Part shown: positions 17,193-26,410 of the stretch, piece after piece | Layout: every line of letters begins with the position of its first letter | Position numbering within the stretch: position 1 is the first letter of the stretch | Source of the DNA: Eikenella glucosivorans | GTDB taxonomy: Bacteria > Pseudomonadota > Gammaproteobacteria > Burkholderiales > Neisseriaceae | Direction of reading: 5' to 3' | Assembly (NCBI RefSeq): GCF_016025525.2 | Contig: NZ_JACSGR010000005.1 | Location: forward strand, 186,001-250,000 | Length of the DNA: 64,000 bases | Notes under the pieces: generated by a model | Database searches by the model: none | What the model saw: only the letters and a program-made list of their open reading frames with translations | Told to the model about the DNA's origin: nothing | Position numbers and translations under genes: made by a program

Positions 17193-18718
17193 TATTCTTC
17201 TCCTTCATCGTCTTCGCTTACATCCAAATCAGCATCCGCCCGCCACGGCAAAAATGACAGACCGAAAGCCAGTACCACCACGCCGATGGCCGTGCCCCAG
17301 CCGTAAATGCCCACAAACCAGCCCGGGTAGCCGCCGTAGCCTTCCGTGAGCAGCGAGCGCGTGTCGGTGAACAGCATCGTGCCCAGCACCAAGGGCGTGA
17401 CCGCGCCCACAAACAGCAGCCAGGTTTTGCCCACTTTCAGCGAAGAAGTTTTGTTCAGGTGGCGGGTGAGCACAGCCAAGTTGCGCCCCAGCACCACGCA
17501 CAGCACATATAGGAAGCCCGCAGCCACGATGCCGTAGGTGTTCACAAATTTATCCAGCACATCCAGCACCGGCAGGCCGGTGGTGGTGCCGAACAGCAGC
17601 ACCGAAGCCGTCATCATCGGCACGCCCACCGCCAGCGTGGCGGCCACGCGGCCGATTTTCAGCTTGTCCTGCACCGCCGCAATCACCACTTCCAGCACCG
17701 AAATCAGCGAAGTGAGCCCGGCAAACACCAACGAGCCGAAAAACAGCACGCCGATCAGCGCACCGAACGGCGCCTGGTTGATGATGGTGGGGAAGGCGAT
17801 AAAGGCCAGGCCGATGCCGCCGGCAGCCACGTCGCCCACCTGCTGCCCGCTGGCCGTGGCGATAAAGCCCAGCGCGGCAAACACGCCGATGCCGGCCAGC
17901 AATTCAAAGCTGCTGTTGGCAAAGGCCACCACCATACCGGTGCCGGTTAAATCCGAGCTGCGCTTCATGTAGGAAGAATAAGTGATCATGATGCCGAAGC
18001 ACACCGAGAGCGAGAAGAAAATCTGCCCATAGGCCGCAATCCACACATCCGAACTGGCCAGCTTGCCCCAATCAGGGGTAAACAGCACATCCAGGCCCTT
18101 AGCCGCGCCCGGCAGGCTCAACGCAATCGCCACCAAGAGTACAAACATCACCACCAAGAGCGGCATGAAAAACGCCGAAGCCCGAGCCACACCCTTCTGC
18201 ACACCGAAGGCCAGAATCAGCAGCGTGGCCAACCACACCAGCACCAGCGGCACGGTTACCTGCGCCACAAACTGCATCTGCGCCGACACATCCGATGCCA
18301 TCTGTAGGTAATCCTTAAAGAAGAAGGAAGAAGGATCCGTGCCCCAAGCCGCGTTGAGCGAGTAATAAGTGTAGCTCGCCGCCCAACCCAAAATCACCGC
18401 GTAGTAGAGCCCGATGAGCACGTTCACCAGCACGTTCCACCAGCCGATGGTTTCAAACTTGCGGTTCAGGCGGCGGAAAGCCAGCGGCGGCGAGCCGCGG
18501 TAGCGGTGGCCCACCGCATAATCCAGAAACAGCAGCGGGATGCCGGCCGTGAGCAGCGCCACCAAATACGGCAGGATAAACGCCCCGCCGCCGTTTTTAT
18601 AAGCCACATAAGGAAAGCGCCAGATGTTGCCCAAACCCACTGCGGAGCCGATGGCGGCAAACATAAACGCCCGCCGGTTGGAGAAGGTTTCGCGCTTGGA
18701 ATTTTGCTGATTAGACAC
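17192..18718 (-). CDS. Sodium-dependent transporter, NSS (SNF) family
   Basis: 508 residues with about 12 membrane helices. The N terminus has [25 protein letters not shown] split around the conserved [14 protein letters not shown], the NSS sodium/substrate site in helix 1. [18 protein letters not shown] in helix 6 is the other family signature. Bacterial NSS proteins import amino acids (Met, Ala, Trp, Leu) with sodium. The coupled MetS-like subunit downstream suggests a methionine/alanine type. The C terminus is acidic ([10 protein letters not shown]). The substrate is not provable from sequence alone. Confidence 0.92.
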   Translation of the reverse strand: MSNQQNSKRETFSNRRAFMFAAIGSAVGLGNIWRFPYVAYKNGGGAFILPYLVALLTAGIPLLFLDYAVGHRYRGSPPLAFRRLNRKFETIGWWNVLVNVLIGLYYAVILGWAASYTYYSLNAAWGTDPSSFFFKDYLQMASDVSAQMQFVAQVTVPLVLVWLATLLILAFGVQKGVARASAFFMPLLVVMFVLLVAIALSLPGAAKGLDVLFTPDWGKLASSDVWIAAYGQIFFSLSVCFGIMITYSSYMKRSSDLTGTGMVVAFANSSFELLAGIGVFAALGFIATASGQQVGDVAAGGIGLAFIAFPTIINQAPFGALIGVLFFGSLVFAGLTSLISVLEVVIAAVQDKLKIGRVAATLAVGVPMMTASVLLFGTTTGLPVLDVLDKFVNTYGIVAAGFLYVLCVVLGRNLAVLTRHLNKTSSLKVGKTWLLFVGAVTPLVLGTMLFTDTRSLLTEGYGGYPGWFVGIYGWGTAIGVVVLAFGLSFLPWRADADLDVSEDDEGEE

Positions 18719-19452
18719 GTTCGGATACCTCTTGAAAACAGGCGGCGGCCGGCTGATCCCGACCGCCCCTAACTAACAATCGCTTCAACTATATTTCAGA
18801 TTGGCAAATTACCCGTTGCAGCCTTTCTGCAACAATTCGCTCACCGCCGCGGGTGGCAGCCTTCGCCGCCCATCTTCCCGCCCCGCCGAACCAAGCCGAT
18901 TTTAGACAACTTGTTCACTATCCGGCACGCCAGGCCTCTGTTTTGCGGCAAAAAACACCGTTTTGTCGGCTGCGGCAGGTTTTGCAAGCAATCGTAAAGA
19001 ATAAGCGCCCGTCAGGTCAAGCGGGCATCATCGGCAGGCAGGCAATTTTATCGAAGCAAATACACTTCATACGCAATAAACCGCTTTGCATTATTCTTTC
19101 TTGTGGTCGTCTGAAAGCAAAATTCCAACTAAGTTAAAACAAAACGCCAATAAAATTAAATTACCGTGCAAAAGACAAACGGGCACTGCATCAAACGAGA
19201 CAAAGCCATATCAACAGCCAAATATTTTTCAGGTAGCCCCGGCAGAGGCTACCTGAAAATTTGCCAGCAATTTCCAGCTTTGCTGAAACCACCCGCTTTG
19301 ACTTCGCAGCAATTCAACTTTGCTGCGCCAAGGCATCGTTTCCAGGCAGCATTTGGCGGCCTATTCAGTCTGCCAAGGCATCACCGTGCCTTGCGTACGA
19401 GCCTTGAAAGCGTGTTGGCGAGTTGTATGCCGGATAACTGCAATTTAGCAAA
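18719..19452. other. Long gene-free region
   Basis: About 730 bases without a supported gene. It holds an inverted eikDUS pair at 19230-19258 (TTTTTCAGGTAGCC/GGCTACCTGAAAA), a Neisseria-like GTCGTCTGAA core near 19107, and AT-rich sequence from about 19060 to 19215. Frames across it lack start context and family features. Confidence 0.5.
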
Positions 19453-19491
19453 AGGCTACCTGAAATCCTGCTTTAAGTTTTCAGGTAGCCT
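19453..19491 (-). terminator. Inverted eikDUS hairpin after kdsD
   Basis: AGGCTACCTGAAA and TTTTCAGGTAGCCT around 13 bases, just past the minus-strand kdsD stop. Confidence 0.65.
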
Positions 19492-19509
19492 TCGATTAGC
19501 GCAGCCGCG

Positions 19510-20484
19510 CTACACAATCCGCGCTTTGAGCAGGTCGTGCATATTCAGCGCACCCAGGAGCCTGCCTTCCGCATCGCACACCGGCAGGCCGTTCACGCGG
19601 TTTTGCTGCATGGTTTTCAGCGCCTCGGTGGCCAGCCGCTCGGGGGTGATGGTTTTCGGGTTGGCGCCCATCACGGCTTGGGCAGTGAGACCGGACAAAT
19701 CGCGCTGCTGCTGGAACAGGCGGCGCAGGTCGCCGTCGGTGAAGATGCCTTTCAGGTAGCCGGCTTCGTCGGCCACGGTAACCATGCCCAGGCCTTTCTC
19801 GCTCATGCGCACGATTACGTCGGCAAAAGGCGTGTCCAGGCGCACCATGGGCAGCTCGTCGCCCGCGTGCATCACGTCGGCCACTTGCAGCAGCAGGCGT
19901 TTGCCCAGGCTGCCGGCGGGGTGGCTCAAAGCGAAATCATCCGGCGTGAAGGCGCGGGCGCGCAGCAGTGCCACGGCCAGCGCATCGCCCAGCGCCAGCG
20001 CCGCGGTGGTGCTGCTGGTGGGGGCGAGGCCGAGCGGGCAGGCTTCCTGCGGCACGGCCACGGTGAGGTGGATGTCGGCATGGCGCGCCAGCGTGGATTC
20101 AGGGCGGCCGGTCATGGCGATGAGGGTGATGTTTTTGCGTTTGAGCGCGGGCAGGATCACGGCGATTTCGTCGCTCTCGCCGGAATGGGAAATAGCGAGC
20201 ACTGCGTCACCGTCCACAATCATGCCCAAATCGCCGTGCGCGGCTTCGGCGGGATGCACGAAAAAGGCGGGCGTGCCGGTGGAGGCCAGCGTAGCGGCAA
20301 TTTTGCGCCCGATGTGCCCGCTCTTGCCGATGCCGCTCACCACCACGCGCCCTTCACAGGCGAGCAGGGCTTCGCAGGCGCGGGCAAAGCTGGCATCTAG
20401 GGAATCAGACAAGGCGCGCAGGGCGTCGGCCTCGATTGCCAACACTTCGCGGGCATGGATGAGATATTGCTGTTCGGTGGTCAT
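19510..20484 (-). CDS. kdsD: Arabinose-5-phosphate isomerase (KdsD/KpsF)
   Basis: 324 residues. SIS domain (about 35-180) with [21 protein letters not shown] around residue 50 and SHSGESDEI, then [22 protein letters not shown]; two CBS domains follow (about 205-324, including [14 protein letters not shown] and [15 protein letters not shown]). It converts ribulose-5-phosphate to arabinose-5-phosphate for Kdo and LOS synthesis. The divergent neighbour is transaldolase, also acting on pentose-phosphate sugars. The CBS segment contains an in-frame eikDUS core (complement near 19750) encoding GYLKG. Confidence 0.92.
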   Translation of the reverse strand: MTTEQQYLIHAREVLAIEADALRALSDSLDASFARACEALLACEGRVVVSGIGKSGHIGRKIAATLASTGTPAFFVHPAEAAHGDLGMIVDGDAVLAISHSGESDEIAVILPALKRKNITLIAMTGRPESTLARHADIHLTVAVPQEACPLGLAPTSSTTAALALGDALAVALLRARAFTPDDFALSHPAGSLGKRLLLQVADVMHAGDELPMVRLDTPFADVIVRMSEKGLGMVTVADEAGYLKGIFTDGDLRRLFQQQRDLSGLTAQAVMGANPKTITPERLATEALKTMQQNRVNGLPVCDAEGRLLGALNMHDLLKARIV

Positions 20485-20626
20485 ACTGTTTTCTCTGCTC
20501 TTTTGTGTTTTACTTTCCGGCTTGCGGCGGCTGCCGGAATCGGGTAATTTGCGGGGTCTGCCGGTGTTTGGCGGAACAAACGCCGGCGCTCTTATTTTCT
20601 ATCATTTGCAATCAGGCTTAAACCAT

Positions 20627-21652
20627 ATGAATATTTTGCAGGAAACCAAACGCCTCGGCCAGCAGATCTGGCTCGACAACCTTTCCCGTTCCCTTGTGCG
20701 CTCCGGCTCGCTCGCCAAACTGCAACAACGCGGCGTGAGCGGTGTAACGTCCAATCCGGCCATCTTCCGCCAAGCCCTGGCCAACGACACATTATACACA
20801 TCCGAAATCGCTGAATTGAAGCAGCAGCCGCTTTCTGCCAAGGCACGCTACGAAACCCTCGCCATCGCCGATGTGCAGGCCGCCTGCGATGTATTTGCCG
20901 CGCAGTTTGCCGCAGAAGGCAACAGCGGCCTGGTGAGTCTCGAATGCGACCCCGCACTCTCGCACGACACCGAAGGCACCATCGCCGAAGCCCGCCGCCT
21001 GTGGAAACTGATCGGCCGCCCCAACGCCATGATCAAAATCCCCGCCACCGATGCCGGCCTTGCCGCCCTGCCCGAGCTGGTGGCCGACGGCATCCACATC
21101 AACCTCACCCTGCTCTTCTCCCGCGCCCAAACCCTGCGTGCCTATGCCGCTTACCGCCAAGGCCTCGCGCAACGCGCCGGCCAGCCCGCGCCGCAATTGG
21201 TGGCCAGCTTCTTCATTTCCCGCATCGACAGCGCGCTCGACCCACAGCTGCCGCCCCACCTGCAAGGTAAAACCGCCCTCGCCCTCGCCCAGGCCGCCTA
21301 TCGGGACTGGCAGAACGAATTCAGCCAGCCGGGCGATACCGTGCCCACCGCCCGCCTGCTCTGGGCCAGCACCGGCGTGAAAAACCCTGCCTACCCCGAC
21401 ACCCTCTATGTGGATAATCTGATCGCCCCTCATACGGTGAACACCCTGCCCGGCGCCGTGCTGGAAGCCTTTGCCGACCATGGCCGCCCTACCGATGCGC
21501 TCTCCCACCCAGCCGAGCCCGCCCAGCCGGTTTTGGACGAAATCGCCGCCTTAGGCATCGACCTCGAAACGTTAGCTGCCCGGATCCAGCAAGACGGCCT
21601 CGCGCAATTCGGGCAGGCATTTGCCCAGATGCTCGCCCCACTGGCCGATTAG
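20627..21652 (+). CDS. tal: Transaldolase
   Basis: 341 residues. GVTSNPAIF near the N terminus is the transaldolase signature 1, [10 protein letters not shown] carries the Schiff-base Lys137, and [11 protein letters not shown] follows. The length fits the longer transaldolase subfamily (about 340-380). It moves a dihydroxyacetone unit between sedoheptulose-7-P and glyceraldehyde-3-P in the pentose phosphate pathway. The start is ATG 20627; an open frame continues far upstream but only across the antisense of kdsD. Divergent from kdsD. Confidence 0.93.
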   Translation: MNILQETKRLGQQIWLDNLSRSLVRSGSLAKLQQRGVSGVTSNPAIFRQALANDTLYTSEIAELKQQPLSAKARYETLAIADVQAACDVFAAQFAAEGNSGLVSLECDPALSHDTEGTIAEARRLWKLIGRPNAMIKIPATDAGLAALPELVADGIHINLTLLFSRAQTLRAYAAYRQGLAQRAGQPAPQLVASFFISRIDSALDPQLPPHLQGKTALALAQAAYRDWQNEFSQPGDTVPTARLLWASTGVKNPAYPDTLYVDNLIAPHTVNTLPGAVLEAFADHGRPTDALSHPAEPAQPVLDEIAALGIDLETLAARIQQDGLAQFGQAFAQMLAPLAD

Positions 21653-21657
21653 GCAGA

Positions 21658-21700
21658 AGGCTACCTGAAAAATAGTGAAGCCAAATTTTTCAGGTAGCCT
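21658..21700 (+). terminator. Inverted eikDUS hairpin after tal
   Basis: AGGCTACCTGAAAAAT pairs with ATTTTTCAGGTAGCCT, extending the DUS stem by two to three A-T pairs. Confidence 0.65.
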
Positions 21701-21723
21701 CATCCAACCACCACATCAAACAC

Positions 21724-22725
21724 ATGAACAACCCCATCGAAATCTACCAAAGCGCAGACGGGCAAACCCAAGTGGAAGTCCGCTTCGATACCGACACCGT
21801 ATGGCTGTCGCAAGCGCAGATGGTTGCCCTGTTCGGGCGTAACCAATCCGTTATTTCCCGCCATATAAACAATGCCATAGCCGAAGGAGAAATTAGCGAA
21901 AAAAGCAATATGCAAAAAATGCATATTGCTTCCGCCGACCGCCCCGTTACCTTCTACGACCTGGAAACCATCATTTCCGTAGGCTACCGCATTAAATCAG
22001 CACAAGGCATCGCCTTCCGCCGCTGGGCCACCGCCCGCCTGAAAGACTACCTGCTCAAAGGCTACGCGCTCAACCAACAACGCCTTCAGCAAAATGCCGA
22101 TGAGCTTGCACACGCCCTGCAGCTGATTCAAACCACTGCCGCCTCGCCCGCCCTCACACTGGAAGCCGGTCGCGGCCTAGTCAACATCGTCAGCCGCTAC
22201 ACCCACACCTTCCTCTGGCTGCAACAATACGACGAAGGCCTGCTGCAAGAGCCGGCAGGCGAAAACGGCGGCAGCCTGCCCACGCCCGAAGCCGCGCGCC
22301 GCTCCCTGAACCAGCTCAAAGCCGAACTCATCGCCCGTGGCGAAGCCAGCGATCTGTTTGCCCGCGAACGCGAAGACGGACTAGCTGCCATTCTCGGCAA
22401 TCTCGCGCAAAGCGTATTCGGCTCACCTGCCTACCCCAGCATCGAAAGCAAAGCCGCCCACCTGCTCTACTTTATCGTGAAAAACCATCCCTTTGCCGAT
22501 GGCAACAAACGCAGCGGCGCCTTCCTGTTTGTTGATTTCCTACACCAAAACCGCCGCCTGTTCGATGCAAGTGGCCGCGCCGTCATCAACGATACCGGCT
22601 TGGCCGCGCTCACCCTGTTGGTGGCCGAATCCGCACCCGTGCAAAAAGACACCCTCATCCGTCTCATCATGCACATGTTGCAGCACCGCTCCCATCCCAA
22701 CCTTAGCCCATCACCATCATTATGA
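21724..22725 (+). CDS. RhuM-family protein with C-terminal Fic/Doc domain
   Basis: 333 residues. The N-terminal half is RhuM/virulence-protein-like: VEVRFDTDTVWLSQAQMVALFGRNQSVISRHI (a helix-turn-helix-like block split over residues 18-49), then VTFYDLETIISVGYRIKSAQG and FRRWATARLKDYLLKGYALN. The C-terminal half is a Fic/Doc domain with HPFADGNKRSG at 255-265, close to the AMP-transferase or kinase loop HxFx(D/N)xNxR. Fusions of these two parts are known in bacteria and may act as toxins. The stop codon overlaps the next gene start by 4 bases (ATGA). No separate small antitoxin is visible and no phage genes surround it. Confidence 0.85.
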   Translation: MNNPIEIYQSADGQTQVEVRFDTDTVWLSQAQMVALFGRNQSVISRHINNAIAEGEISEKSNMQKMHIASADRPVTFYDLETIISVGYRIKSAQGIAFRRWATARLKDYLLKGYALNQQRLQQNADELAHALQLIQTTAASPALTLEAGRGLVNIVSRYTHTFLWLQQYDEGLLQEPAGENGGSLPTPEAARRSLNQLKAELIARGEASDLFAREREDGLAAILGNLAQSVFGSPAYPSIESKAAHLLYFIVKNHPFADGNKRSGAFLFVDFLHQNRRLFDASGRAVINDTGLAALTLLVAESAPVQKDTLIRLIMHMLQHRSHPNLSPSPSL

Positions 22726-23852
22726 ACTTCCGCCTCCTCCCCGATCCCCGTCCCTACCCCGCCGAACCGGTGAAAAACGAGCTGCTGCTGCACGCCGAAG
22801 CCCTGGCCGCCGGCCGTTCCCGCGCCCAATCCACCCTCTCGCGCGACACCCTGTACAGCCTGATTTTTCAAATGCTACAAACGCGCCACCTCACCTCTCT
22901 CTCTGTGGCACTGAGCATGGCGCCGAGCGATGCCACCTACCGCGCCCTGTGGCAGGCGATGGAGCAGGTGTTGCAGCCGAAAACTGCCGAAGAATGTGGC
23001 TGGATTGCCCTGCCCGTGGTGCTGGTGGCCGGCTGCAACCAAGCCGTTTCCCTGCCCGCCTCCCTCGATACCGCCGCGCTCAATGCCAAGCTGGCCGGGT
23101 TTGAAACCACCCGCCATCTGATGCACACCATGTGGCTGCCCGCACTGTTTACCGCCGAACAAATCAGCCAAGTCAAGCTGGAGCAGTGGTTTGCCGCCAA
23201 ACAGAGCCGCACCGCCGCCAAAGCCTTTGCCGCCGCACACGCCGGTGCAGCTGAAATCGCTATCCCAGCCGGCCAGAGCGTGCACGTGGTGTATGCCTTG
23301 GGCTACGGCGCGCCCGAGGCCTCCGGCAAGCTCGGCCAGGCCGCGCTGCCGCTGATGCAGTATTGGCAGGAGCGGCTGGCCGCGCTGCCGCTGATGCAGT
23401 ATTGGCAGGAGCGGCTGGCCGCGCCCGGCCTCACCCTGTTTGCCAACCCGCTCGACCCTGCCGCGCCGCTCTCCGCCATCGTCAGCGGCAGCCAAATGCG
23501 GCAGCGCATGGCGCTGGACGTGTTCGCCGCCAACGCCATCCGCGCCGTGCGCCTGCAAAGCCCGCGTGTGGGCGTGGCGGTGGCCGCGCTTGAGGGCGGG
23601 CAGATCGCCTTCAGCTTCAGCGCCGCCGACAGCAGCTACGGCCTGGTGCCGCAAATCTTCCGCTGGCAGCTCTCGCCCGCCGATACGGTGGACGGCGTGG
23701 TGCAGAACTTCCTCGACCTGATGGCCGAATGCCGGGTGGAACACATCCGCCTGCTGCACGATGTCTTGCCGGAAAGCGCACCCGTGCCCGATTACGCGCA
23801 GGCGCTGGCGATGTCAAGCTTCAACCCGCTGTTCAGCCCGCTGCCGCAATAG
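22722..23852 (+). CDS. Conserved hypothetical protein with internal 13-residue duplication
   Basis: 376 residues, soluble, Ala/Leu-rich, no signal peptide or membrane helix. I recognise no family. Residues about 207-232 consist of a 13-residue unit (AALPLMQYWQERL) repeated twice without change, caused by a perfect 39-bp tandem repeat at 23340-23417; one copy flows naturally into the following AAPGLT, so the second is probably a recent duplication. The start overlaps the RhuM-Fic stop (ATGA), so it may be translated with that gene. The C-terminal part (SSYGLVPQIFRWQLSPADTVD) looks enzymatic but gives no motif I can name. Confidence 0.7.
   Translation: MNFRLLPDPRPYPAEPVKNELLLHAEALAAGRSRAQSTLSRDTLYSLIFQMLQTRHLTSLSVALSMAPSDATYRALWQAMEQVLQPKTAEECGWIALPVVLVAGCNQAVSLPASLDTAALNAKLAGFETTRHLMHTMWLPALFTAEQISQVKLEQWFAAKQSRTAAKAFAAAHAGAAEIAIPAGQSVHVVYALGYGAPEASGKLGQAALPLMQYWQERLAALPLMQYWQERLAAPGLTLFANPLDPAAPLSAIVSGSQMRQRMALDVFAANAIRAVRLQSPRVGVAVAALEGGQIAFSFSAADSSYGLVPQIFRWQLSPADTVDGVVQNFLDLMAECRVEHIRLLHDVLPESAPVPDYAQALAMSSFNPLFSPLPQ
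23340..23417. repeat. Perfect 39-bp tandem duplication
   Basis: The unit GCCGCGCTGCCGCTGATGCA... (39 bp) occurs at 23340-23378 and 23379-23417 without mismatch, and its first seven bases start a third copy. As 39 is a multiple of three, the host frame stays open. Confidence 0.95.
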
Positions 23853-23905
23853 CACGGAACAGCGCAAGCGTTTTGATGGAGCGCCCTGCAAACCGGCCGA
23901 TTTGG

Positions 23906-23948
23906 TTTTTCAGGTAGCCTCAACCCGTCTAAAGGCTACCTGAAAAAA
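23906..23948 (+). terminator. Inverted eikDUS hairpin after the hypothetical gene
   Basis: TTTTTCAGGTAGCCT and AGGCTACCTGAAAAA around 12 bases, 54 bases past the stop. Confidence 0.6.
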
Positions 23949-23991
23949 TGTCAGCCTGCGTAGATTGGGTTAGCCGCGGCATGAGTAGTGT

Positions 23992-24064
23992 GTGTGCGGA
24001 ACGCACGCACGCGTTGCTTGAAACCCCCTATCCCCGCGGGCGTGGCTGCGCCACACATCCTACC
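23992..24064. repeat. Direct repeat copy A flanking the DUF4189 gene
   Basis: A 73-base block starting GTGTGCGGAACGCACGCACG and ending GGCTGCGCCACACATCCTAC-C. The two ends form an imperfect palindrome. Copy B lies at 24807-24877 in the same orientation. Confidence 0.8.
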
Positions 24065-24160
24065 GCACCACCGAAACTTTTAGTTAGCTTCGCAGAAACT
24101 CCGCTTCCTTCGGCCGCCTCTCCGACCTGCCGTTTTTACCATGATTCAAAAAGGGAACCC

Positions 24161-24718
24161 ATGAAAAAAATCATTTTGCCCGCGCTGCTGGCCTTCGGTT
24201 GCTTAACCGCCAGCCAGTTTGCAGCGGCGGACACCGCCGCAAACCTCCGAGAACACCAGCGGCAAATGCAACACGCAGGATATTGCACGCAAGTGTACGG
24301 CAACCCTTCGTGCATTAATAACTCCCGTGGCGGCGGCTACGACAGTGACAGCGGCAAAATACCGGGCTTGGACTTTTCAAACCTCCCGCCACTCAACTTT
24401 GCCGCCTTGGCCGCTGCACCCAACCGCGTTTTCGCCACCCAAACGGGCTACACCGCAAGCGAGGCAAGGCAAAAAGCCCTAGAGCGCTGCCGGCAGCAAG
24501 GCGGGCGCAATTGTCGCGCAATCGTTACGCAAAACCGATGCCTGCTCACGGCCGGCGGTAAAGATGCGCACGGCGACACCTACTATTTCTTCGGCGAAGG
24601 ACAGCATCTGATAGATGCAAAACATGACGCCCTAAACCAATGCCGATCAGGCGGCTACACGGAATGCAAAGCGTTCGATGGCCTAAACCACTCCGTTTGC
24701 GCCGCACCGCGCCGCTAA
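24161..24718 (+). CDS. DUF4189-type secreted protein
   Basis: 185 residues. Signal peptide (about 1-24, ...QFAAADT). The mature part has six or more Cys, and the pattern YTASEARQKALERCRQQGG followed by CRAIVTQNRC, then a second ALNQCRSGGYTECKAF unit, which is the repeated Ala-x2-Cys layout of DUF4189 proteins. The function of the domain is unknown; it is often periplasmic or secreted. The start at 24161 is preceded by AAAGGGAA. An open frame upstream reads only through a repeat. The gene is bracketed by two direct copies of a 70-base repeat, which could allow deletion or exchange. Confidence 0.75.
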   Translation: MKKIILPALLAFGCLTASQFAAADTAANLREHQRQMQHAGYCTQVYGNPSCINNSRGGGYDSDSGKIPGLDFSNLPPLNFAALAAAPNRVFATQTGYTASEARQKALERCRQQGGRNCRAIVTQNRCLLTAGGKDAHGDTYYFFGEGQHLIDAKHDALNQCRSGGYTECKAFDGLNHSVCAAPRR

Positions 24719-24806
24719 GCACACTCCGCCGCCTGCAACCCAGGCATTGAAGCCCCATCCCCGCTTACCCATATTTTTTAGGTAGCCTTCCAAGCATGCG
24801 CAGGGA

Positions 24807-24877
24807 GTGTGCGGAACGCACGCACGCGTTGTTTGAAACTCCGCATCCGCGTGCGTGGCTGCGCCACACATCCTACC
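24807..24877. repeat. Direct repeat copy B flanking the DUF4189 gene
   Basis: A 71-base block nearly identical to copy A at 23992-24064 (differences near GTTTGAAACT and ATCCGCGTGCG). It also forms an imperfect palindrome and is followed by an eikDUS (24883-24896). Confidence 0.8.
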
Positions 24878-24958
24878 AAACGTTTTCAGGTAGCCTTTTG
24901 CCATACAGCGGCGTATATTTACGCTCGGATTTTCCGTTTAACCGCATAGGAGCAAAAC

Positions 24959-25414
24959 ATGAGTATTGTGATCCGCAAAGCCGTGGAAAGCGACGCCCAG
25001 CAGCTGTGGGAGCTGATGAGGGGGCTGGCCGTGTTTGAAAAATACATCGACGCCTTCGCCATCACGCCGGAAGTGGTGGTAAACAGCGGCTTCCGCAAAA
25101 ACCCGCCCGATTTCTACAGCTTCGTGGCCGCCGACGGCGACAAGCTGGCCGGTATGATTGTGTACTACTTCCTGCCCTACACCCTGCACAACCGCCCCGC
25201 CGTATACATCAAAGAGCTGTATGTGGACGAGGCCTACCGCGGCCAAAAAATCGGTGAGCAGCTGATGCTCGCGCTCAAAGAAGAAGCGCAAAAACACAAC
25301 TGCGTGCAAATCAAATGGACGGTTGCCCCGTGGAACGAAGGCGGCCAGCGCTTCTACGCCCGCCTCGGTGCCGAGCAGGACAACGAATGGCTCAATTATG
25401 TGTGGAGCCTGTGA
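24959..25414 (+). CDS. GNAT family N-acetyltransferase
   Basis: 151 residues. IRKAVESDAQQLWELM at the start, then IKELYVDEAYRGQKIGEQLM (acetyl-CoA loop RGQKIG about residues 98-103), and WTVAPWNEGGQRFYARLGAEQ near the end. This is the layout of the spermidine/spermine acetyltransferase-like branch of GNAT enzymes; the substrate (polyamine, thialysine or other amine) is not certain. AGGAGC lies 8 bases upstream of the ATG. A non-DUS terminator follows, marking the left edge of the foreign mosaic. Confidence 0.88.
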   Translation: MSIVIRKAVESDAQQLWELMRGLAVFEKYIDAFAITPEVVVNSGFRKNPPDFYSFVAADGDKLAGMIVYYFLPYTLHNRPAVYIKELYVDEAYRGQKIGEQLMLALKEEAQKHNCVQIKWTVAPWNEGGQRFYARLGAEQDNEWLNYVWSL

Positions 25415-25439
25415 TTAGGCAGGAGATCGTTTGGATATA

Positions 25440-25472
25440 GCAAACCGGCCTTACATGGCCGGTTTGCTTTTT
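25440..25472 (+). terminator. Intrinsic terminator after the GNAT gene
   Basis: GCAAACCGGCC and GGCCGGTTTGC form a perfect 11-bp stem with a 6-base loop (TTACAT), followed by TTTTT. It has no uptake sequence, unlike most terminators of the window. Confidence 0.92.
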
Positions 25473-25586
25473 CAAACTTAAAGCCCAAATAAAATAATAA
25501 AAATCACTGAAATCTTCAATTATTTAAAATAACTACATTGTGTTATAAATAAAAATAGGAACTGGCAATATTGGATGCCCAATTTG

Positions 25587-26258
25587 TTAGAAGTTCTGTA
25601 GGCTGGCATTGGCAAGCTTGCGGATTTCCTCCGCCTCGACGACTTTGCGCGTCTCACCCGTGCGTACCGCATTGAGCATGGCGTTGCCGAGTTCAATGCT
25701 GGTAAGCGCACCTTTGCTCAGAGCGCGGATAAGCGGGAAAAACGGGGTCATCAGGCGGTACATCCAGCGGTAGGAGGCGGTTTTGGATTCGACGCCAACG
25801 GGTTGGATGAACATAGGGCGGAAATTGTTGACGGCTTTAAACGGCAGCTTGGCCAAGGCGTTTTCGGTTTTACCGCGCACCCGCGCCCACATGGTTTTGC
25901 CGCTTTCGCTGCTGTCCGCGCCTGCGCCGGAAATGTAGATAAAGTGCATGGCAGGATTGTGTTTGCACAAATTTTGGGCAATGGCAAGCGTGAAATCGTA
26001 GGTAAAGCGGTGGTATTCGTCTTCGCTCATGCCGCTTGAAGTGGCGCCGATGCAGAAAAAACAGGCATCGTAGCCTTGGATTTGGGCGAGGGCGTCGGGG
26101 GCGGCAAGGTTTGTTAAAACCATTTGCTTGAGTTTGGGCTGTTCGGTCAGGGCGTTTCGTCCGACCACCAATACTTCCTCAACGTCGTCTGAAAGCAGCG
26201 CCTGCTTCAATGCCGCCTGTCCGACCATGCCGGTCGCGCCGAAAATAACGATTTTCAT
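25587..26258 (-). CDS. NAD(P)-binding epimerase/oxidoreductase, atypical SDR
   Basis: 223 residues. IVIFGATGMVGQAAL is the N-terminal NAD(P) Gly motif (GxxGxxG about 8-14), with ACFFCIGATSSGMSEDEY and FIYISGAGADSSESGK following; this is the HTATIP2/atypical SDR type often named NAD-dependent epimerase or oxidoreductase YbjT-like. The substrate is unknown. A Neisseria-type GTCGTCTGAA core lies inside (26184-26193). Belongs to the minus-strand set of the island; the next gene upstream is an SDR 150 bases away. Confidence 0.82.
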   Translation of the reverse strand: MKIVIFGATGMVGQAALKQALLSDDVEEVLVVGRNALTEQPKLKQMVLTNLAAPDALAQIQGYDACFFCIGATSSGMSEDEYHRFTYDFTLAIAQNLCKHNPAMHFIYISGAGADSSESGKTMWARVRGKTENALAKLPFKAVNNFRPMFIQPVGVESKTASYRWMYRLMTPFFPLIRALSKGALTSIELGNAMLNAVRTGETRKVVEAEEIRKLANASLQNF

Positions 26259-26281
26259 CTGTTTTCCTCCTTGTTTTTCTT

Positions 26282-26293
26282 TTCAGACAGCCT
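26282..26293. repeat. Variant Neisseriaceae uptake sequence
   Basis: TTCAGACAGCCT, complement of AGGCTGTCTGAA. It shares the TCTGAA end of Neisseria DUS and the AGGCT start of the Eikenella/Simonsiella dialects. It lies in the gap before the epimerase gene. Confidence 0.6.
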
Positions 26294-26410
26294 TATTCAG
26301 CCTTGAATACAGGGTTGCCTAATCAGTTGATTTTATCACATGAAATCGAACTGGAACGCAATCGAAGTATTGACTGTTCGCACGGCAGCGGGCAGGTTCG
26401 TGGCTTTTCC

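Noticed and set aside
18853..19137. Open frame of 94 codons in the gap between the NSS transporter and kdsD
   Set aside because: No ribosome binding site, no family features, and codon use unlike the real genes.
21724..22725. RhuM/Fic gene as part of a prophage
   Set aside because: No phage structural, lysis or integrase genes are near, and both sides are housekeeping genes with local uptake sequences.
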